Below are positions 8,053 to 20,428 of a DNA stretch of 45,800 nt, in pieces; positions within the stretch are counted from its first letter, which is position 1; every line of letters begins with the position of its first letter. The stretch comes from Candidatus Zipacnadia bacterium (GTDB lineage: Bacteria > Armatimonadota > Zipacnadia > Zipacnadales > UBA5352), in contig JALGUJ010000056.1 of NCBI GenBank assembly GCA_029820945.1, positions 1 through 45,800 on the forward strand. The letters are read 5' to 3'. The notes beneath the pieces were generated by a model. That model did no database searches. It was not told the DNA's origin and saw only the letters and a program-made list of their open reading frames with translations. Both the position numbers and the translations under genes were made by a program.

Positions 8053-9243
8053 TCACGCGTCGGGGCGGTACCGGAAGTCGCCCGGCCGCCGGTCCCGCAG
8101 GCCCAGCGTGTACTCCAGCGCGTCGCAGATGCGCTCCGACGCGTGGCCGTCGCCATACGGGCTGCCGCCGCCCGCCATGCGCGCGTAGGCCGTGGGGCTG
8201 GTGAGCAGCTCACGGGCGGCCTCCGTGATCTCCTCGGTCTGTGTGCCCACCAGCCGCACGACGCCCGCCTCAATGCCCTCCGGGCGTTCCGTGGTCTCCC
8301 GCGCCACCAGCACCGGGACCCCCAGCGCCGGTGCCTCCTCCTGGATCCCGCCCGAGTCGGTCAGGATCAGGTCCGCGCGCGCCATCAGCGGCACGAAGGC
8401 CAGGTAGTCGGCCGGCTCGCACAGGTGGACCCGGTCCAGCCCGCCCAGCAGCTCGGTCGCCGCGCGGCGCACCGTCGGGTTCAGGTGCATCGGGAAGACG
8501 GCGTGCAGGTCCTCAAACTCGTCGATGAGCCGGGCGATCGCCGTGCAGATGCGCGTGAAGGGCACGCCCAGGTTCTCGCGCCGGTGCGCCGTCACCAGCA
8601 GCACGCGGCCGTCGATCTCCGCCAGCCACCCGAACTGCGTGCCCTCCAGCCCACAGCCGCGATCGCGGATCGACACCAGTGCGTCGATCACCGTGTTGCC
8701 CGTCACGAAGATGCTGCCCTCATCGACCTGCTCGCGCAGCAGGTTCTCCTTCGCCTGCTCGGTCGCCGCGAAGTGCATGCTCCCGACCACGCTGGTCATG
8801 CGGCGGAAGACCTCTTCAGGGAAGGGCGAGTACCTGTTGCCGCTGCGCAGGCCCGCCTCCACGTGGCCCACGCGGATCTGCCGGAAGAACCCCGCCAGCG
8901 CGCCGGCGAAGGTGGTGGCGGTGTCCCCCTGCACCAGCACAACGTCGGGATTGCACTCCGCCACCGCGCTCTCGAGCCCGCCGAAGGCCCGCGACATCAG
9001 CTCGCCAAGCGTCTGCCCGTGCCTCATAATGTCCAGGCTCACGTCGGGCACGAGGTCGAAGACCTCGCAGACCTGGCCGAGCATCTCCCGGTGCTGCCCC
9101 GTGGCCATCAGCACCGGCTCCAGGTCGGCCCGGCGCCTGATCTCCTCGTAGACCGGGGCGAGCTTGATCGCCTCGGGGCGGGTGCCGAAGATCAGGGCGA
9201 TGCGGTCGGCTATCGCAACCACACTCCCAGTGCGATCACGCAC
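8053..9243 (-). CDS. wecB: UDP-N-acetylglucosamine 2-epimerase (non-hydrolysing)
   Basis: A protein of about 390 residues that interconverts UDP-GlcNAc and UDP-ManNAc in the cytoplasm, supplying ManNAc for surface polysaccharide or teichoic-acid-like linkage units. Typical motifs: GTRPEAIKLAP near the N-terminus, TGQHREML, QGDTATTFAGAL, GHVEAGLRSGNRYSPFPEE, TGNTVIDAL, TAHRREN and TDSGGIQEEA near the C-terminus. The start is uncertain: GTG at 9243 overlaps the wecA-like gene by 34 bases; a later GTG at 9222 is possible because the conserved fold begins only at residue 15. Placement directly after a WecA-like transferase strongly supports a role in lipid-linked glycan synthesis. Confidence 0.94.
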   Translation of the reverse strand: MRDRTGSVVAIADRIALIFGTRPEAIKLAPVYEEIRRRADLEPVLMATGQHREMLGQVCEVFDLVPDVSLDIMRHGQTLGELMSRAFGGLESAVAECNPDVVLVQGDTATTFAGALAGFFRQIRVGHVEAGLRSGNRYSPFPEEVFRRMTSVVGSMHFAATEQAKENLLREQVDEGSIFVTGNTVIDALVSIRDRGCGLEGTQFGWLAEIDGRVLLVTAHRRENLGVPFTRICTAIARLIDEFEDLHAVFPMHLNPTVRRAATELLGGLDRVHLCEPADYLAFVPLMARADLILTDSGGIQEEAPALGVPVLVARETTERPEGIEAGVVRLVGTQTEEITEAARELLTSPTAYARMAGGGSPYGDGHASERICDALEYTLGLRDRRPGDFRYRPDA

Positions 9244-10151
9244 AGCAGGCCGGCGATCCCGTACATCAGCAGGATCGTCTCCCGCGTGCTCAGGCCGCTG
9301 TCACGCAGCCGATGGTGCAGGTGGCCGCGGTCGGGCTGGTGAATCGGCCGCCCCTGCCGCACGCGCTGCAGGATCGTGTTCGCGGAGTCGTAGATCGGCA
9401 GGCCCAGCACCAGCAGGGGGACCAGCAGCACCACGGCCGCCGGCCCCTTCACCGCCCCGGTCACCGACAGGCACGCCAGCATGTAGCCCAGGAACATCGC
9501 GCCCGCATCGCCCATGAAGATGCTGGCCGGCGGGAAGTTGTAGCGCAGGAAGCCCAGGGCCGAGCCGGCCAGGGCCGCGACCGGCACCACCACCATCAGG
9601 GCGTGCCCGCCCGAGGCGGACACCAGCGCCAGCGTCAGCGCCGCGATGCTGCTGACCCCCGCCGCCAGTCCGTCCAGACCGTCGAGCCAGTTTACCGCGT
9701 TGATCACCGCGACGATCCAGAGCACGGTCACCGGCAGCTCCAGCATGCCCATGAAGATGTACTCGTTCCCGGCCCAGGCGTGGATCGGGTTCTCCACCTG
9801 GATGATCCGCACGCCCCATGCGTAGGCGATCAGGCCGACGGCTACCTGCGCCGCCAGCCGCGGGAAGGCGGGCAGGCCGATCTTGTCGTCGGCGATGCAC
9901 ACCCCCAGCAGCACGACTGAGCCCAGCAGGATGCCCAGCAGCGGGCCGCTCGGCGGCCACTGCAGCACCAGCGTCGTCAGCCAGAAGCTGGCGAAGATGG
10001 CCACTCCGCCACCGGTGGGCACCGGCCGGTCATGGGAGCTGCGCGCCACCGGGCGGTCTATCAGGTCGAGGTGGACGGCGAGCCGGCGCGCGGCCGGGGT
10101 CAGCACCAGCGAAAGCCCCAGTGCCACCACCAGGGGCGCCGCGATGCTCAT
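9210..10151 (-). CDS. wecA: Undecaprenyl-phosphate GlcNAc-1-phosphate transferase-like (WecA/MraY superfamily)
   Basis: A 313-residue polytopic membrane enzyme that moves a sugar 1-phosphate from a UDP-sugar to undecaprenyl phosphate at the inner membrane face. Superfamily motifs are present: [11 protein letters not shown] on the first loop, ADDK (the Mg-binding acidic pair region), [15 protein letters not shown], the [12 protein letters not shown] loop and GHLHHRL, the HxxHH-type motif typical of the WecA rather than MraY branch. GlcNAc is the most likely sugar but that is inferred from the branch and from wecB next door. The ATG at 10151 overlaps the deaminase stop by four bases and has a GGAGGAGGAGG-type binding site. 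Confidence 0.92.
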   Translation of the reverse strand: MSIAAPLVVALGLSLVLTPAARRLAVHLDLIDRPVARSSHDRPVPTGGGVAIFASFWLTTLVLQWPPSGPLLGILLGSVVLLGVCIADDKIGLPAFPRLAAQVAVGLIAYAWGVRIIQVENPIHAWAGNEYIFMGMLELPVTVLWIVAVINAVNWLDGLDGLAAGVSSIAALTLALVSASGGHALMVVVPVAALAGSALGFLRYNFPPASIFMGDAGAMFLGYMLACLSVTGAVKGPAAVVLLVPLLVLGLPIYDSANTILQRVRQGRPIHQPDRGHLHHRLRDSGLSTRETILLMYGIAGLLCVIALGVWLR

Positions 10152-10636
10152 TCCTCCTCCTCCCCCTGCCACTGCACCACCTCGACGCCGGCCTCGCCGA
10201 GCATCTGCCTGCTCAGCTCGTCCGGGTAGTCTTCCTCGTAGACGATCCTCCGCACGTCCGCGTTGATGAGCATCTTGGCGCACGTCACGCACGGGAAGGT
10301 CGTGCAGTACAGGGTGACGTTCTCGAGCTTGACGCCGTGGATCGCCGCCTGAATGATGGCGTTCTGCTCCGCGTGCAGTCCCCGGCACAGCTCCTGCCGC
10401 TCGCCGGAGGGGATGCCCATCCGCTCCCGGTAGCACCCGCCGAGCTCGGCGCAGTGAGCCATGCCCTTGGGCGCACCGTTGTACCCGGTGGCCAGTATCC
10501 GCCGATCCGAGACCAGCACGGCGCCGACGTGGCGTCGCAGGCACGTGGAGCGCGTCGCGACCACGCGGCAGATCGCCATGAAGTACGCGTCCCAGGAGGG
10601 CCGCCGGTCGAGCCGATCGGGTTGGCCGTCCGCCAT
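10148..10636 (-). CDS. dCMP deaminase family protein (ComEB-like)
   Basis: A 162-residue zinc-dependent cytidine/deoxycytidylate deaminase family member, expected to convert dCMP to dUMP for thymidylate synthesis. The zinc site is complete: HAE at residues 88-90 (His ligand and catalytic Glu) and PCVTC at 115-119 (two Cys ligands). The GYNGAPKGM and second-metal-like Cys/His residues around 62-68 match ComEB and T4 dCMP deaminase. The ATG at 10636 is chosen because the conserved fold begins at SWDAYFM shortly after. The very acidic C-terminal EEEE ends inside the wecA-like start (ATGA-type overlap). The order rpiB - comEB - wecB is also seen in Firmicutes, so this is an old linkage. Confidence 0.92.
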   Translation of the reverse strand: MADGQPDRLDRRPSWDAYFMAICRVVATRSTCLRRHVGAVLVSDRRILATGYNGAPKGMAHCAELGGCYRERMGIPSGERQELCRGLHAEQNAIIQAAIHGVKLENVTLYCTTFPCVTCAKMLINADVRRIVYEEDYPDELSRQMLGEAGVEVVQWQGEEEE

Positions 10637-10670
10637 CTGTACACACCGCGGCCCCTCACTGCGGCCGCCT

Positions 10671-11114
10671 CTACTGCGTCTCGAGCGCCTCAACCTTCCG
10701 CCGCCGGCGCACGTGCCGCTCCGCGTCGCTCACCGGCGTGCGAACGAACTCAGTGACGATCGCCTTCGCCAGCTCCGGCCCGATGACGCGCGCTCCGACG
10801 CAGCAGACGTTGGCGTGATTGTGCTCTCGGGCCATCCGCGCATGGTACTCGAAGCAGCACGGCGCCGCCCGCACCCCGCGCACCTTGTTGGCCGCCAGGC
10901 AGACGCCGATCCCGGTGCCGCAGATCAGCACGCCCAGATCGGCCTCTCCCCCGGCGACGGCGCGCCCCACCTTCGCCGCGATGTCCGGATAGTCCATCGA
11001 CGCCTCGGTGTCCACCCCCAGGTTCTCCGCCTCGACCCCGATCTCGGCCAGGTGCTCCATCAGCGTCCACTTCAGCTCGACGCCCGCGTGGTCATTGCCG
11101 ACCGCGACCTTCAT
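10671..11114 (-). CDS. rpiB: Ribose 5-phosphate isomerase B
   Basis: A 147-residue LacA/RpiB-family isomerase that interconverts ribose 5-phosphate and ribulose 5-phosphate in the cytoplasm. Active-site residues are visible: D8-H9 in GNDHAG, Cys65 in the CGTGIG anion-hole loop, and H98-N99 in the [14 protein letters not shown] stretch. The ATG at 11114 follows GGAGGG with a seven-base spacer; an earlier in-frame ATG lies inside that region and lacks a better site. It is the first gene of the operon that runs through the dCMP deaminase to uppP, with a 34-base gap before the next gene. Confidence 0.95.
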   Translation of the reverse strand: MKVAVGNDHAGVELKWTLMEHLAEIGVEAENLGVDTEASMDYPDIAAKVGRAVAGGEADLGVLICGTGIGVCLAANKVRGVRAAPCCFEYHARMAREHNHANVCCVGARVIGPELAKAIVTEFVRTPVSDAERHVRRRRKVEALETQ

Positions 11115-11158
11115 CGTCCAGCCCTCCATCGGCGCGTCCGGGCCTGCATACAGAGAAT

Positions 11159-11178
11159 GCCTCCTGCAAACAGGAGGC
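11159..11178. terminator. Hairpin between the kinase gene and rpiB
   Basis: GCCTCCTG (11159-11166) and CAGGAGGC (11171-11178) form a perfect eight-pair stem with a four-base loop in the 118-base gap between the kinase stop and the rpiB start. On the minus strand it is followed by ATTCTCTG, a weak U-tract, so it may end kinase transcripts before the rpiB operon. Confidence 0.5.
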
Positions 11179-11232
11179 GATCTGTCCACCGGTCAGCGGC
11201 GGGCGGTCAGGGAGTGGACGCCACCGCTTCGG

Positions 11233-12963
11233 CTATACGCCGCGGTGCTCGAGGGCCCCCTCCGGGTGCTTGGGCAGCCGGACGCTGAAGGTCGAGCCCT
11301 CGCCAACCACGCTGCGGTCCAGCCATACCCTGCCGCCGTGGGCGTGTGCGAGATGCTGGACGAGATACAGCCCGATGCCGGTACCGCCGATCGACTTGTG
11401 GTCCACGTCATCGTCCACCTGGTGGAAGCGCTGGAAGATGCGGTTGCGGTGGCGCTCGGGGATGCCCAGTCCCTGGTCGGTCACATCGATGCGTACGCTG
11501 TCACCCTCGTCCCGGGCGACGATCTCGACCCTACCCCCGTTGGGCGAGTACTTGATGGCATTGCCCACGAGATTGTCCAGGATCTGGGTCAGCTTATCGG
11601 CGTCGGCGCGGATCGGCTCCAGCCCGTCAGAGGCTATCGCAATGATCTCGTGCTTCTTGGTGTACGGCTGGTGGTTGGCGGCAACGCGGTTGATCAGCAC
11701 CTCGAGGTCAACGTCGGAGAGCTGCAGCTCCAGCCCCCGGCCGGACTCGATCTTGGAGATGTTGAGCAGGTCGGAGATCAGGCGCGTGAGGCGGTCGCAC
11801 TCCTCGTTGATGATGATGAGGAACTCGCGCCGCGTCTCCTCATCATACATCCCCTCATCATCCTCCAGCAGCGTGGAGATGAACCCCTTGATCGAGGTCA
11901 GCGGGGTGCGCAGCTCGTGCGATACGGTGGAGACGAAGGCCGTCTTCATCCGCTCCACGCGCCGGATCTCGGTGATGTCGTTGAAGATGGCGACGACGCT
12001 CTCGACCTCGCTGGCGTCCTCGTCCACCATGAGGGTCGTCTGCGCCTGGTAGACGCGGCCGTCCTCCTCGCCCATCGTGATCTCGGTCGTTCGCTCCTCC
12101 GCGGCTTCGAGCGTCGTCTGGAGCAGGTCCCTCGCCTCACCGGGCGGGATGACGCTCCCCATCTCCTGACCACTGTAGTCGCCGTCAGGCAGGTCGAGCA
12201 TCTCGGCGGCGGCGGGGTTGAGCAGCCGCACCACGCCGGACCTGTTGACCACGATCACGCCGACGTGGATGCTCTCGAATGCCTCCTGCAGCTCCTCCTT
12301 CTCCTCGGTGAGCTGGATGTAGAGCTGGGCGTTCGAGATGACCGCCGCGCCCTGTTCGGCCAGCATCTCCGCCAGCCGCAGATCCTCGTTCGTGAAGTCC
12401 TCGTCGAAGCGCTTGTTGAGCACGTGCATCACGCCGATGACGCGCTCGTCAACCAGTCGCTCCTCCTCGTCCCGCTGCTTGATCACCAGCGGAACGCAGA
12501 TGCCGTTGCGCACGGCCAGCAGGGAGACGATCTCCTTGAGCGTGCGGGGGTCGTTCAGGGCATCGTTGTATATGATCGACTTGCGGTCTGTGAAGACCGC
12601 TCCGCTGACGCCATCGGCGACCCCGATGTTAAGCGAGTCCGCCTGCTCCTCGGTAATGCCCAGAGCCGGCGGAAGGACGGTGAGGACCCCGGCTTCGGGC
12701 TGGTGAAGCAGCAGTAGCACCTTCTCCGCCTGGATGATCATCGCGACCTTCTTCACCAGGCGCCCGAGGGTGTTGCGCAGCTCGGGCCGGGTCACTACGA
12801 CCGAGGGCACTTCGGCCATCGTGGAGGCGGCCTCGAGCTCGTCTTCGAGCGCGCGAATGCGCCGCCGCATCTCCTCGACGACCAGTCGGTAATGCTCCAG
12901 CTCCCGCCTGAGACCCCTCGGGGAGTCCGGCCCGTCTTTCTGGTCCGACACAGTATCACTCAC
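11233..12963 (-). CDS. Soluble GAF-PAS sensor histidine kinase (orphan)
   Basis: A 576-residue cytoplasmic kinase without membrane segments. Order: coiled coil (about 18-46), GAF (60-215), PAS (225-330), HisKA with the phospho-acceptor His349 in SHELRTP, and HATPase_c with N box DNLVGNAIKYSP (463-474), G1 DQGLGIP (496-502), F box FQRFHQVDD and G2 GGTGIGLYLV (526-535). It resembles the WalK/PhoR catalytic core. It would autophosphorylate in response to a small-molecule or redox signal bound by GAF or PAS and pass phosphate to a response regulator, but none is encoded in this window. The GTG at 12963 is chosen: AGAGGA lies just upstream, and the sequence before it does not look coding. Transcription probably comes from the strong promoter at 13323-13351. 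Confidence 0.93.
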   Translation of the reverse strand: MSDTVSDQKDGPDSPRGLRRELEHYRLVVEEMRRRIRALEDELEAASTMAEVPSVVVTRPELRNTLGRLVKKVAMIIQAEKVLLLLHQPEAGVLTVLPPALGITEEQADSLNIGVADGVSGAVFTDRKSIIYNDALNDPRTLKEIVSLLAVRNGICVPLVIKQRDEEERLVDERVIGVMHVLNKRFDEDFTNEDLRLAEMLAEQGAAVISNAQLYIQLTEEKEELQEAFESIHVGVIVVNRSGVVRLLNPAAAEMLDLPDGDYSGQEMGSVIPPGEARDLLQTTLEAAEERTTEITMGEEDGRVYQAQTTLMVDEDASEVESVVAIFNDITEIRRVERMKTAFVSTVSHELRTPLTSIKGFISTLLEDDEGMYDEETRREFLIIINEECDRLTRLISDLLNISKIESGRGLELQLSDVDLEVLINRVAANHQPYTKKHEIIAIASDGLEPIRADADKLTQILDNLVGNAIKYSPNGGRVEIVARDEGDSVRIDVTDQGLGIPERHRNRIFQRFHQVDDDVDHKSIGGTGIGLYLVQHLAHAHGGRVWLDRSVVGEGSTFSVRLPKHPEGALEHRGV

Positions 12964-13314
12964 CCAATCCTCTCGCCGCGCCCCAAGCACCACAGGGACA
13001 GTGAGAGTAGGTGCCGGCCAACCGGAGTGCTGCCATCCGCTCCATCGCCAGGCGGCTGTCCGGCCAAGATGAGGTGCGCCGTCGCACGGGGTGCCGAGCA
13101 CAGCCGAGCGCCTCGCAACGGCCTGAGACCGCCATCCAGCGCATACAACGCAGCCACGCCGCTCACAACTGCCCATCCGTCCCCTCCGCAACGGTGGGGG
13201 AAACGCCCTGGACCATCCCCACAGGCAGCCCGGCCCGCCCCCCGCATGACCGCCCTGCCTCCAGTCATGGAGGCGCGCACGTCCGTCATCCAGCCTCTGA
13301 CACTGGTACGGTGG

Positions 13315-13336
13315 CCTGGGCAATTATATGCCCAGG
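13315..13336. promoter_or_regulatory. Operator-like palindrome centred on the kinase -10 box
   Basis: Eight-base arms CCTGGGCA (13315-13322) and TGCCCAGG (13329-13336) are perfectly complementary, and the six bases between them are the -10 hexamer of the minus-strand promoter. Such placement is typical for a repressor operator, because a bound dimer would block promoter melting. No regulator gene can be assigned. Confidence 0.6.
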
Positions 13337-13351
13337 CAGGGGCCAAGTCAA
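13323..13351 (-). promoter_or_regulatory. Strong predicted promoter for the histidine kinase gene
   Basis: On the minus strand TTGACT (13351-13346) is followed after exactly 17 bases by a consensus TATAAT (13328-13323). Transcription would begin near 13316, leaving a leader of about 350 bases before the GTG at 12963. Confidence 0.78.
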
Positions 13352-13435
13352 GCCGCCCCGCCCCGGCCCACAGCGGCCCGTGGCCGGCGGCAACGCCGGG
13401 CTCCCGGCCCTTCACGGCAGTCCCCGAAACTCCCT

Positions 13436-13849
13436 CTAACGCGTCAGGAGCAGAACCAGGACGCCCCCGACCAGGGCCGCCCCGTAGGCCACGGCTGCGT
13501 CCTCCCGTGGCAGGCCCCTCGCGGCACTCAACACCACCGCCACCAGCCACACGCAGGCGATCGATGCCAGCGCCAGGTCAGCCACCATCGCCCGCCATCC
13601 ATCGCCGGAGACCGCGCGCCGCCACAGCGCCACGCCGATCGCCGCCGAGCACACTATCCCCAGCACCGCCCCCTCGTACGGGCCGCCCACCATCTCGGGC
13701 AGCACCCGCATCTGCAGCGCCTGTCCCACCTGCGAGGCCATGCAGATCAGCGGCCAGACCAGCACCGCGCGTGCCAGGCCACGGCTCAGGCGCGCGGGCC
13801 CGCAGCCCGAGCGCCCCTCGGCGGCGAGACCGGCCTCCACCTCGGTCAC
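13436..13849 (-). CDS. Small membrane protein of unknown function
   Basis: A 137-residue protein that I cannot assign to a family. Four hydrophobic segments can be seen, at roughly 22-45, 58-76, 86-108 and 118-136, separated by short Arg-rich loops, ending almost at the last membrane segment (LLLLTR). The GTG start at 13849 lies ten bases after the oxidoreductase stop, so the two are probably co-transcribed. The binding site is weak. Codon third positions are mostly G or C as in the surrounding real genes, which supports coding. Function is unknown. Confidence 0.65.
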   Translation of the reverse strand: MTEVEAGLAAEGRSGCGPARLSRGLARAVLVWPLICMASQVGQALQMRVLPEMVGGPYEGAVLGIVCSAAIGVALWRRAVSGDGWRAMVADLALASIACVWLVAVVLSAARGLPREDAAVAYGAALVGGVLVLLLTR

Positions 13850-13859
13850 GGTGCCCAGC

Positions 13860-14861
13860 TCAGCGCGCCACGGCCACGGGCTTGCCGCTGTCGGCCGACG
13901 CCCATGCGGCCTCCGAGAGCTGGATCACCTTGAGCGCGTCCTCTGGCGTTGACTGGACCTCCTCCTCACCGCGGATCGCGGCGATGAAGTTCTCGTCCGG
14001 GCTCCAGGTGCGTCCCAGCGACGGGCCGCTGACGACCTTGTAGTCTCTCTCGTCGGTCCACTCCCAGACCTCGCCGCCGCGGATCGCCAGTTGCCCCTCC
14101 TCCAGCCAGATCGTCGTCTCCTCAAACATCCCCGGCCAGGACTGGTAGCCGACAACGGAGAACGTGCACAGCGCGCCGCCGTCGAACTTCACGTCGATGG
14201 CGCTGAGGATGTCCACCTCCGAGCCCATGGTGTTCTGGTAGGCGAAGACCTCCGCGGGCTGCAGGTCCGTGATCCACAGCACGATGTCGATCAGATGGCT
14301 GCCGGAGTCATTGAGCTGTCCGCCGCCCGACCACTTCATCTTCGACCGCCACGTGCCCCTCCCCACCTGGCTCTGATACCAGGCCTGCGACTGCAGCGAG
14401 TTGACGAACACCACCTCGCCCAGCTCCCCCGAGGCGATCCTCTCGCGGCAGTAGCGGAACTGCCCCATGGTGTGCCGCTGGTAGGACACGCCCATGACCT
14501 TCCCCGACTCCTGCCAGCTCTCGATCACCTGCCTGGCGTGGTCGGTGGTGCAGACCATGGGCTTCTCGCACAGCACGTGCAGGTCGGCGGCCAGGCTGTC
14601 CATGATCTGCTCGTAGTGCAGCGTGTGGGGGGTGGAGATGACGACCGCGTCCATCTCCACCTCGTCGAGCATCTCTGTGTGGTCGTCGAAGGCCGGCAGG
14701 TCGGCGGTCTCGGTGACCTGCTTGCGCGCGGCCTTGATGGCCTCCTCGCTGGGGTCGGTGATCGCCACCAGCTCCACCCCGTCCATCGCGACCAGGCGCC
14801 TCATGTGACCGCGGGCATTGCCGCCCGAACCGATTGCGCCGACCCTGATTGTCTCAGACAT
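13860..14861 (-). CDS. Gfo/Idh/MocA family NAD(P)-dependent oxidoreductase
   Basis: A 333-residue cytoplasmic dehydrogenase-like protein. The N-terminal Rossmann fold is shown by IRVGAIGSGGNARGHMRRL, and the family hallmark is the CEKPMVCT segment with the catalytic Lys. The C-terminal alpha/beta domain contains GGGQLNDSGSHLIDIVLW, whose Asp and His are the usual catalytic or substrate-binding residues. Members oxidise or reduce sugars, inositols or related polyols; substrate cannot be told. The ATG at 14861 is preceded by AAAGGACAGGTG. Several TIM-barrel isomerases of the IolE type are in this window, and such pairs often act together in cyclitol or rare-sugar use, but they are not adjacent here. 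Confidence 0.93.
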   Translation of the reverse strand: MSETIRVGAIGSGGNARGHMRRLVAMDGVELVAITDPSEEAIKAARKQVTETADLPAFDDHTEMLDEVEMDAVVISTPHTLHYEQIMDSLAADLHVLCEKPMVCTTDHARQVIESWQESGKVMGVSYQRHTMGQFRYCRERIASGELGEVVFVNSLQSQAWYQSQVGRGTWRSKMKWSGGGQLNDSGSHLIDIVLWITDLQPAEVFAYQNTMGSEVDILSAIDVKFDGGALCTFSVVGYQSWPGMFEETTIWLEEGQLAIRGGEVWEWTDERDYKVVSGPSLGRTWSPDENFIAAIRGEEEVQSTPEDALKVIQLSEAAWASADSGKPVAVAR

Positions 14862-15546
14862 CGTGCACCTGTCCTTTCGTGTCCGCCTCCGAGTCCTTGA
14901 ACGCCCTACGCAGCCACGCCCATTCCCCACCTCGGCGCGCAGTTTCCGCGGCCCGCGCGGGATACCTTCCCGGCTCGTCTGAAGGGCTCCGGCGGCCCTC
15001 TCCAGCGGCCCGGCGGTGGCCCCCCCTGGGAGCGCTCTCCGGCGCTCCGGTGGCGCCAGAATCCGGCGCTCGTCCTCCTATTGAGGTTCTGCCGGGTTTG
15101 CGCCGCCAAACCTCTACAGAAAGCGGCCGAATCCCGCCCTCTGGCGGAGCCCACAGGAGGCCCCTGCAGGGCCCCCCAAGCGCCCGTCCGCGGCTTGACG
15201 CAAGGCCCTGATTCTGGTATACTTGATTGCGTGGGAGGGCGTGGAGGTGAAGGCGCTGGATCGACCGCGTTTGAGGCCCTCCAAACCCCTACTGCAACAC
15301 CGCTGCCGAGGCCCTGCCGAGGCAGCATTTCGCATAGAGACAGCAGCGTTTACAGCCGGCGCCCGAGAGGGTGCCATTCGGTGCAGCAACCGCATCATGG
15401 ACGGAGCGGAACTAAGGTGGCCGCCGTCTCCTCGCCGCCTGTCGCGCGATGTGCCGTCCGCCGCATCGGATCTCCTCTCAGGCCCCGTGGCGCGCAGCGG
15501 CCGTGCTGTTCTCGTCGCCTCTGACCGCTCAAGGAGCAGATGGTAG
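14862..15546. other. Divergent non-coding region between the oxidoreductase and gyrB
   Basis: These 685 bases separate two divergent genes. The left half is very GC-rich and full of short inverted repeats such as GGTTTG-CGCCGC-CAAACC (15095-15112). The right half holds the gyrB promoter and a leader of about 317 bases. One open frame in the leader, GTG at 15247 to the TAG at 15546, has a fair binding site and abuts the gyrB ATG, but its third positions are not GC-biased like those of real neighbours and its product is Arg-rich and unfamiliar, so I do not call it a gene. Confidence 0.65.
15195..15223 (+). promoter_or_regulatory. Predicted promoter for gyrB-gyrA
   Basis: TTGACG (15195-15200) is followed after exactly 17 bases by TATACT (15218-15223). 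Transcription would begin near 15230, giving a leader of about 317 bases before the gyrB ATG, long for a housekeeping gene and possibly regulatory. Confidence 0.78.
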
Positions 15547-17526
<1,980 letters not shown>

Positions 17527-17553
17527 GCCCCGGGCGGCGCACCGCACGAACAC

Positions 17554-17584
17554 CGGCCGGGGCGCGGCTCTCCGCCCCCGGCCG
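17554..17584. other. Hairpin in the gyrB-gyrA gap
   Basis: CGGCCGGGG (17554-17562) pairs with CCCCGGCCG (17576-17584) across a 13-base loop, in the 90-base gap between gyrB and gyrA. There is no U-run, so it may be an mRNA-stabilising or partial-termination structure that tunes the two subunits rather than a full stop. Confidence 0.45.
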
Positions 17585-17616
17585 CTGAGTGACAGAGGCA
17601 TAGACGGGAGCACTCA

Positions 17617-20094
<2,478 letters not shown>

Positions 20095-20121
20095 GCGCCG
20101 TCGCCGACCATCCACCACTCG

Positions 20122-20149
20122 GACACCCCGGGCTCGAGACCGGGGTGTC
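20122..20149 (+). terminator. gyrA terminator hairpin
   Basis: GACACCCCGG (20122-20131) pairs perfectly with CCGGGGTGTC (20140-20149) around an eight-base loop, 28 bases after the gyrA stop. It is followed by TCTCGGCATT, so the U-tract is poor, as in other terminators of this genome. Confidence 0.7.
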
Positions 20150-20377
20150 TCGGCATTGCAGAGGCGACCGGCGGCGGCCGGCGCTCGCGGGAGGAAAGCG
20201 CCCGGCCAGCGGCTAAGACTCCGAGTGCGTCGCGGGGGCGGAGATGCTCGTTATGGGCAGCCCGCAGGCGGCCGGTACGTGGTCCTCGAGTCTGCCCGAG
20301 CCTCTATTCCATGACTCGGACGGATTCCGTGGAGGTTCGTGCAGCGGTGCGGAGAAAGGCTTAACAAGGCTTAACCC

Positions 20378-20407
20378 TTGACGCAGGGAGCAGAGGCGCA
20401 CTATTCG
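20378..20407 (+). promoter_or_regulatory. Candidate nrdJ promoter
   Basis: TTGACG (20378-20383) and TATTCG (20402-20407) are separated by 18 bases. Transcription would begin near 20414, only about 15 bases before the ATG at 20429. The -10 match is imperfect. The GGCTTAAC direct repeats end three bases before the -35 box and could bind an activator or repressor. Confidence 0.4.
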
Positions 20408-20428
20408 ATGCAGCACGGGGGCACTCCA

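Larger units (their letters stand above)
12964..13435. other. Non-coding region upstream of the kinase gene
   Basis: The 472 bases between the kinase start and the end of the small membrane-protein gene contain no convincing gene on either strand: open frames there lack a binding site and a plausible protein composition. The region holds the kinase promoter, its palindrome and about 350 bases of predicted 5' leader. I looked for c-di-GMP and cobalamin riboswitch signatures in the leader and saw none. Confidence 0.7.
20095..20428. other. Non-coding region between gyrA and nrdJ
   Basis: This 334-base gap contains the gyrA terminator, then a GC-rich stretch without a convincing gene, then two direct repeats of GGCTTAAC (20358-20365 and 20368-20375, ten-base period) immediately before a candidate nrdJ promoter. 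No cobalamin riboswitch core was seen, although the downstream enzyme uses adenosylcobalamin. GAGGAAAG at 20191-20198 resembles an RNase P core element but the rest of that RNA is missing. Confidence 0.6.

Noticed and set aside
11008..12717. Plus-strand open frame opposite the kinase gene
   Set aside because: Mirror frame of the clear GAF-PAS-kinase; no family similarity.
12960..13550. Minus-strand frame of about 196 codons in the kinase leader region
   Set aside because: Overlaps the promoter and operator and the end of the membrane-protein gene; composition (Gly/Arg/Trp-rich) is not protein-like.
15247..15546. 99-residue open frame immediately before gyrB
   Set aside because: Third codon positions are not GC-biased like those of neighbours and the Arg-rich product is unfamiliar; kept only as a finding.
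20191..20198. GAGGAAAG similar to an RNase P RNA core
   Set aside because: The gap is too short and other conserved RNase P segments are missing.
20095..20428. Cobalamin riboswitch upstream of the cobalamin-dependent nrdJ
   Set aside because: No B12-box or core helices found in the region.
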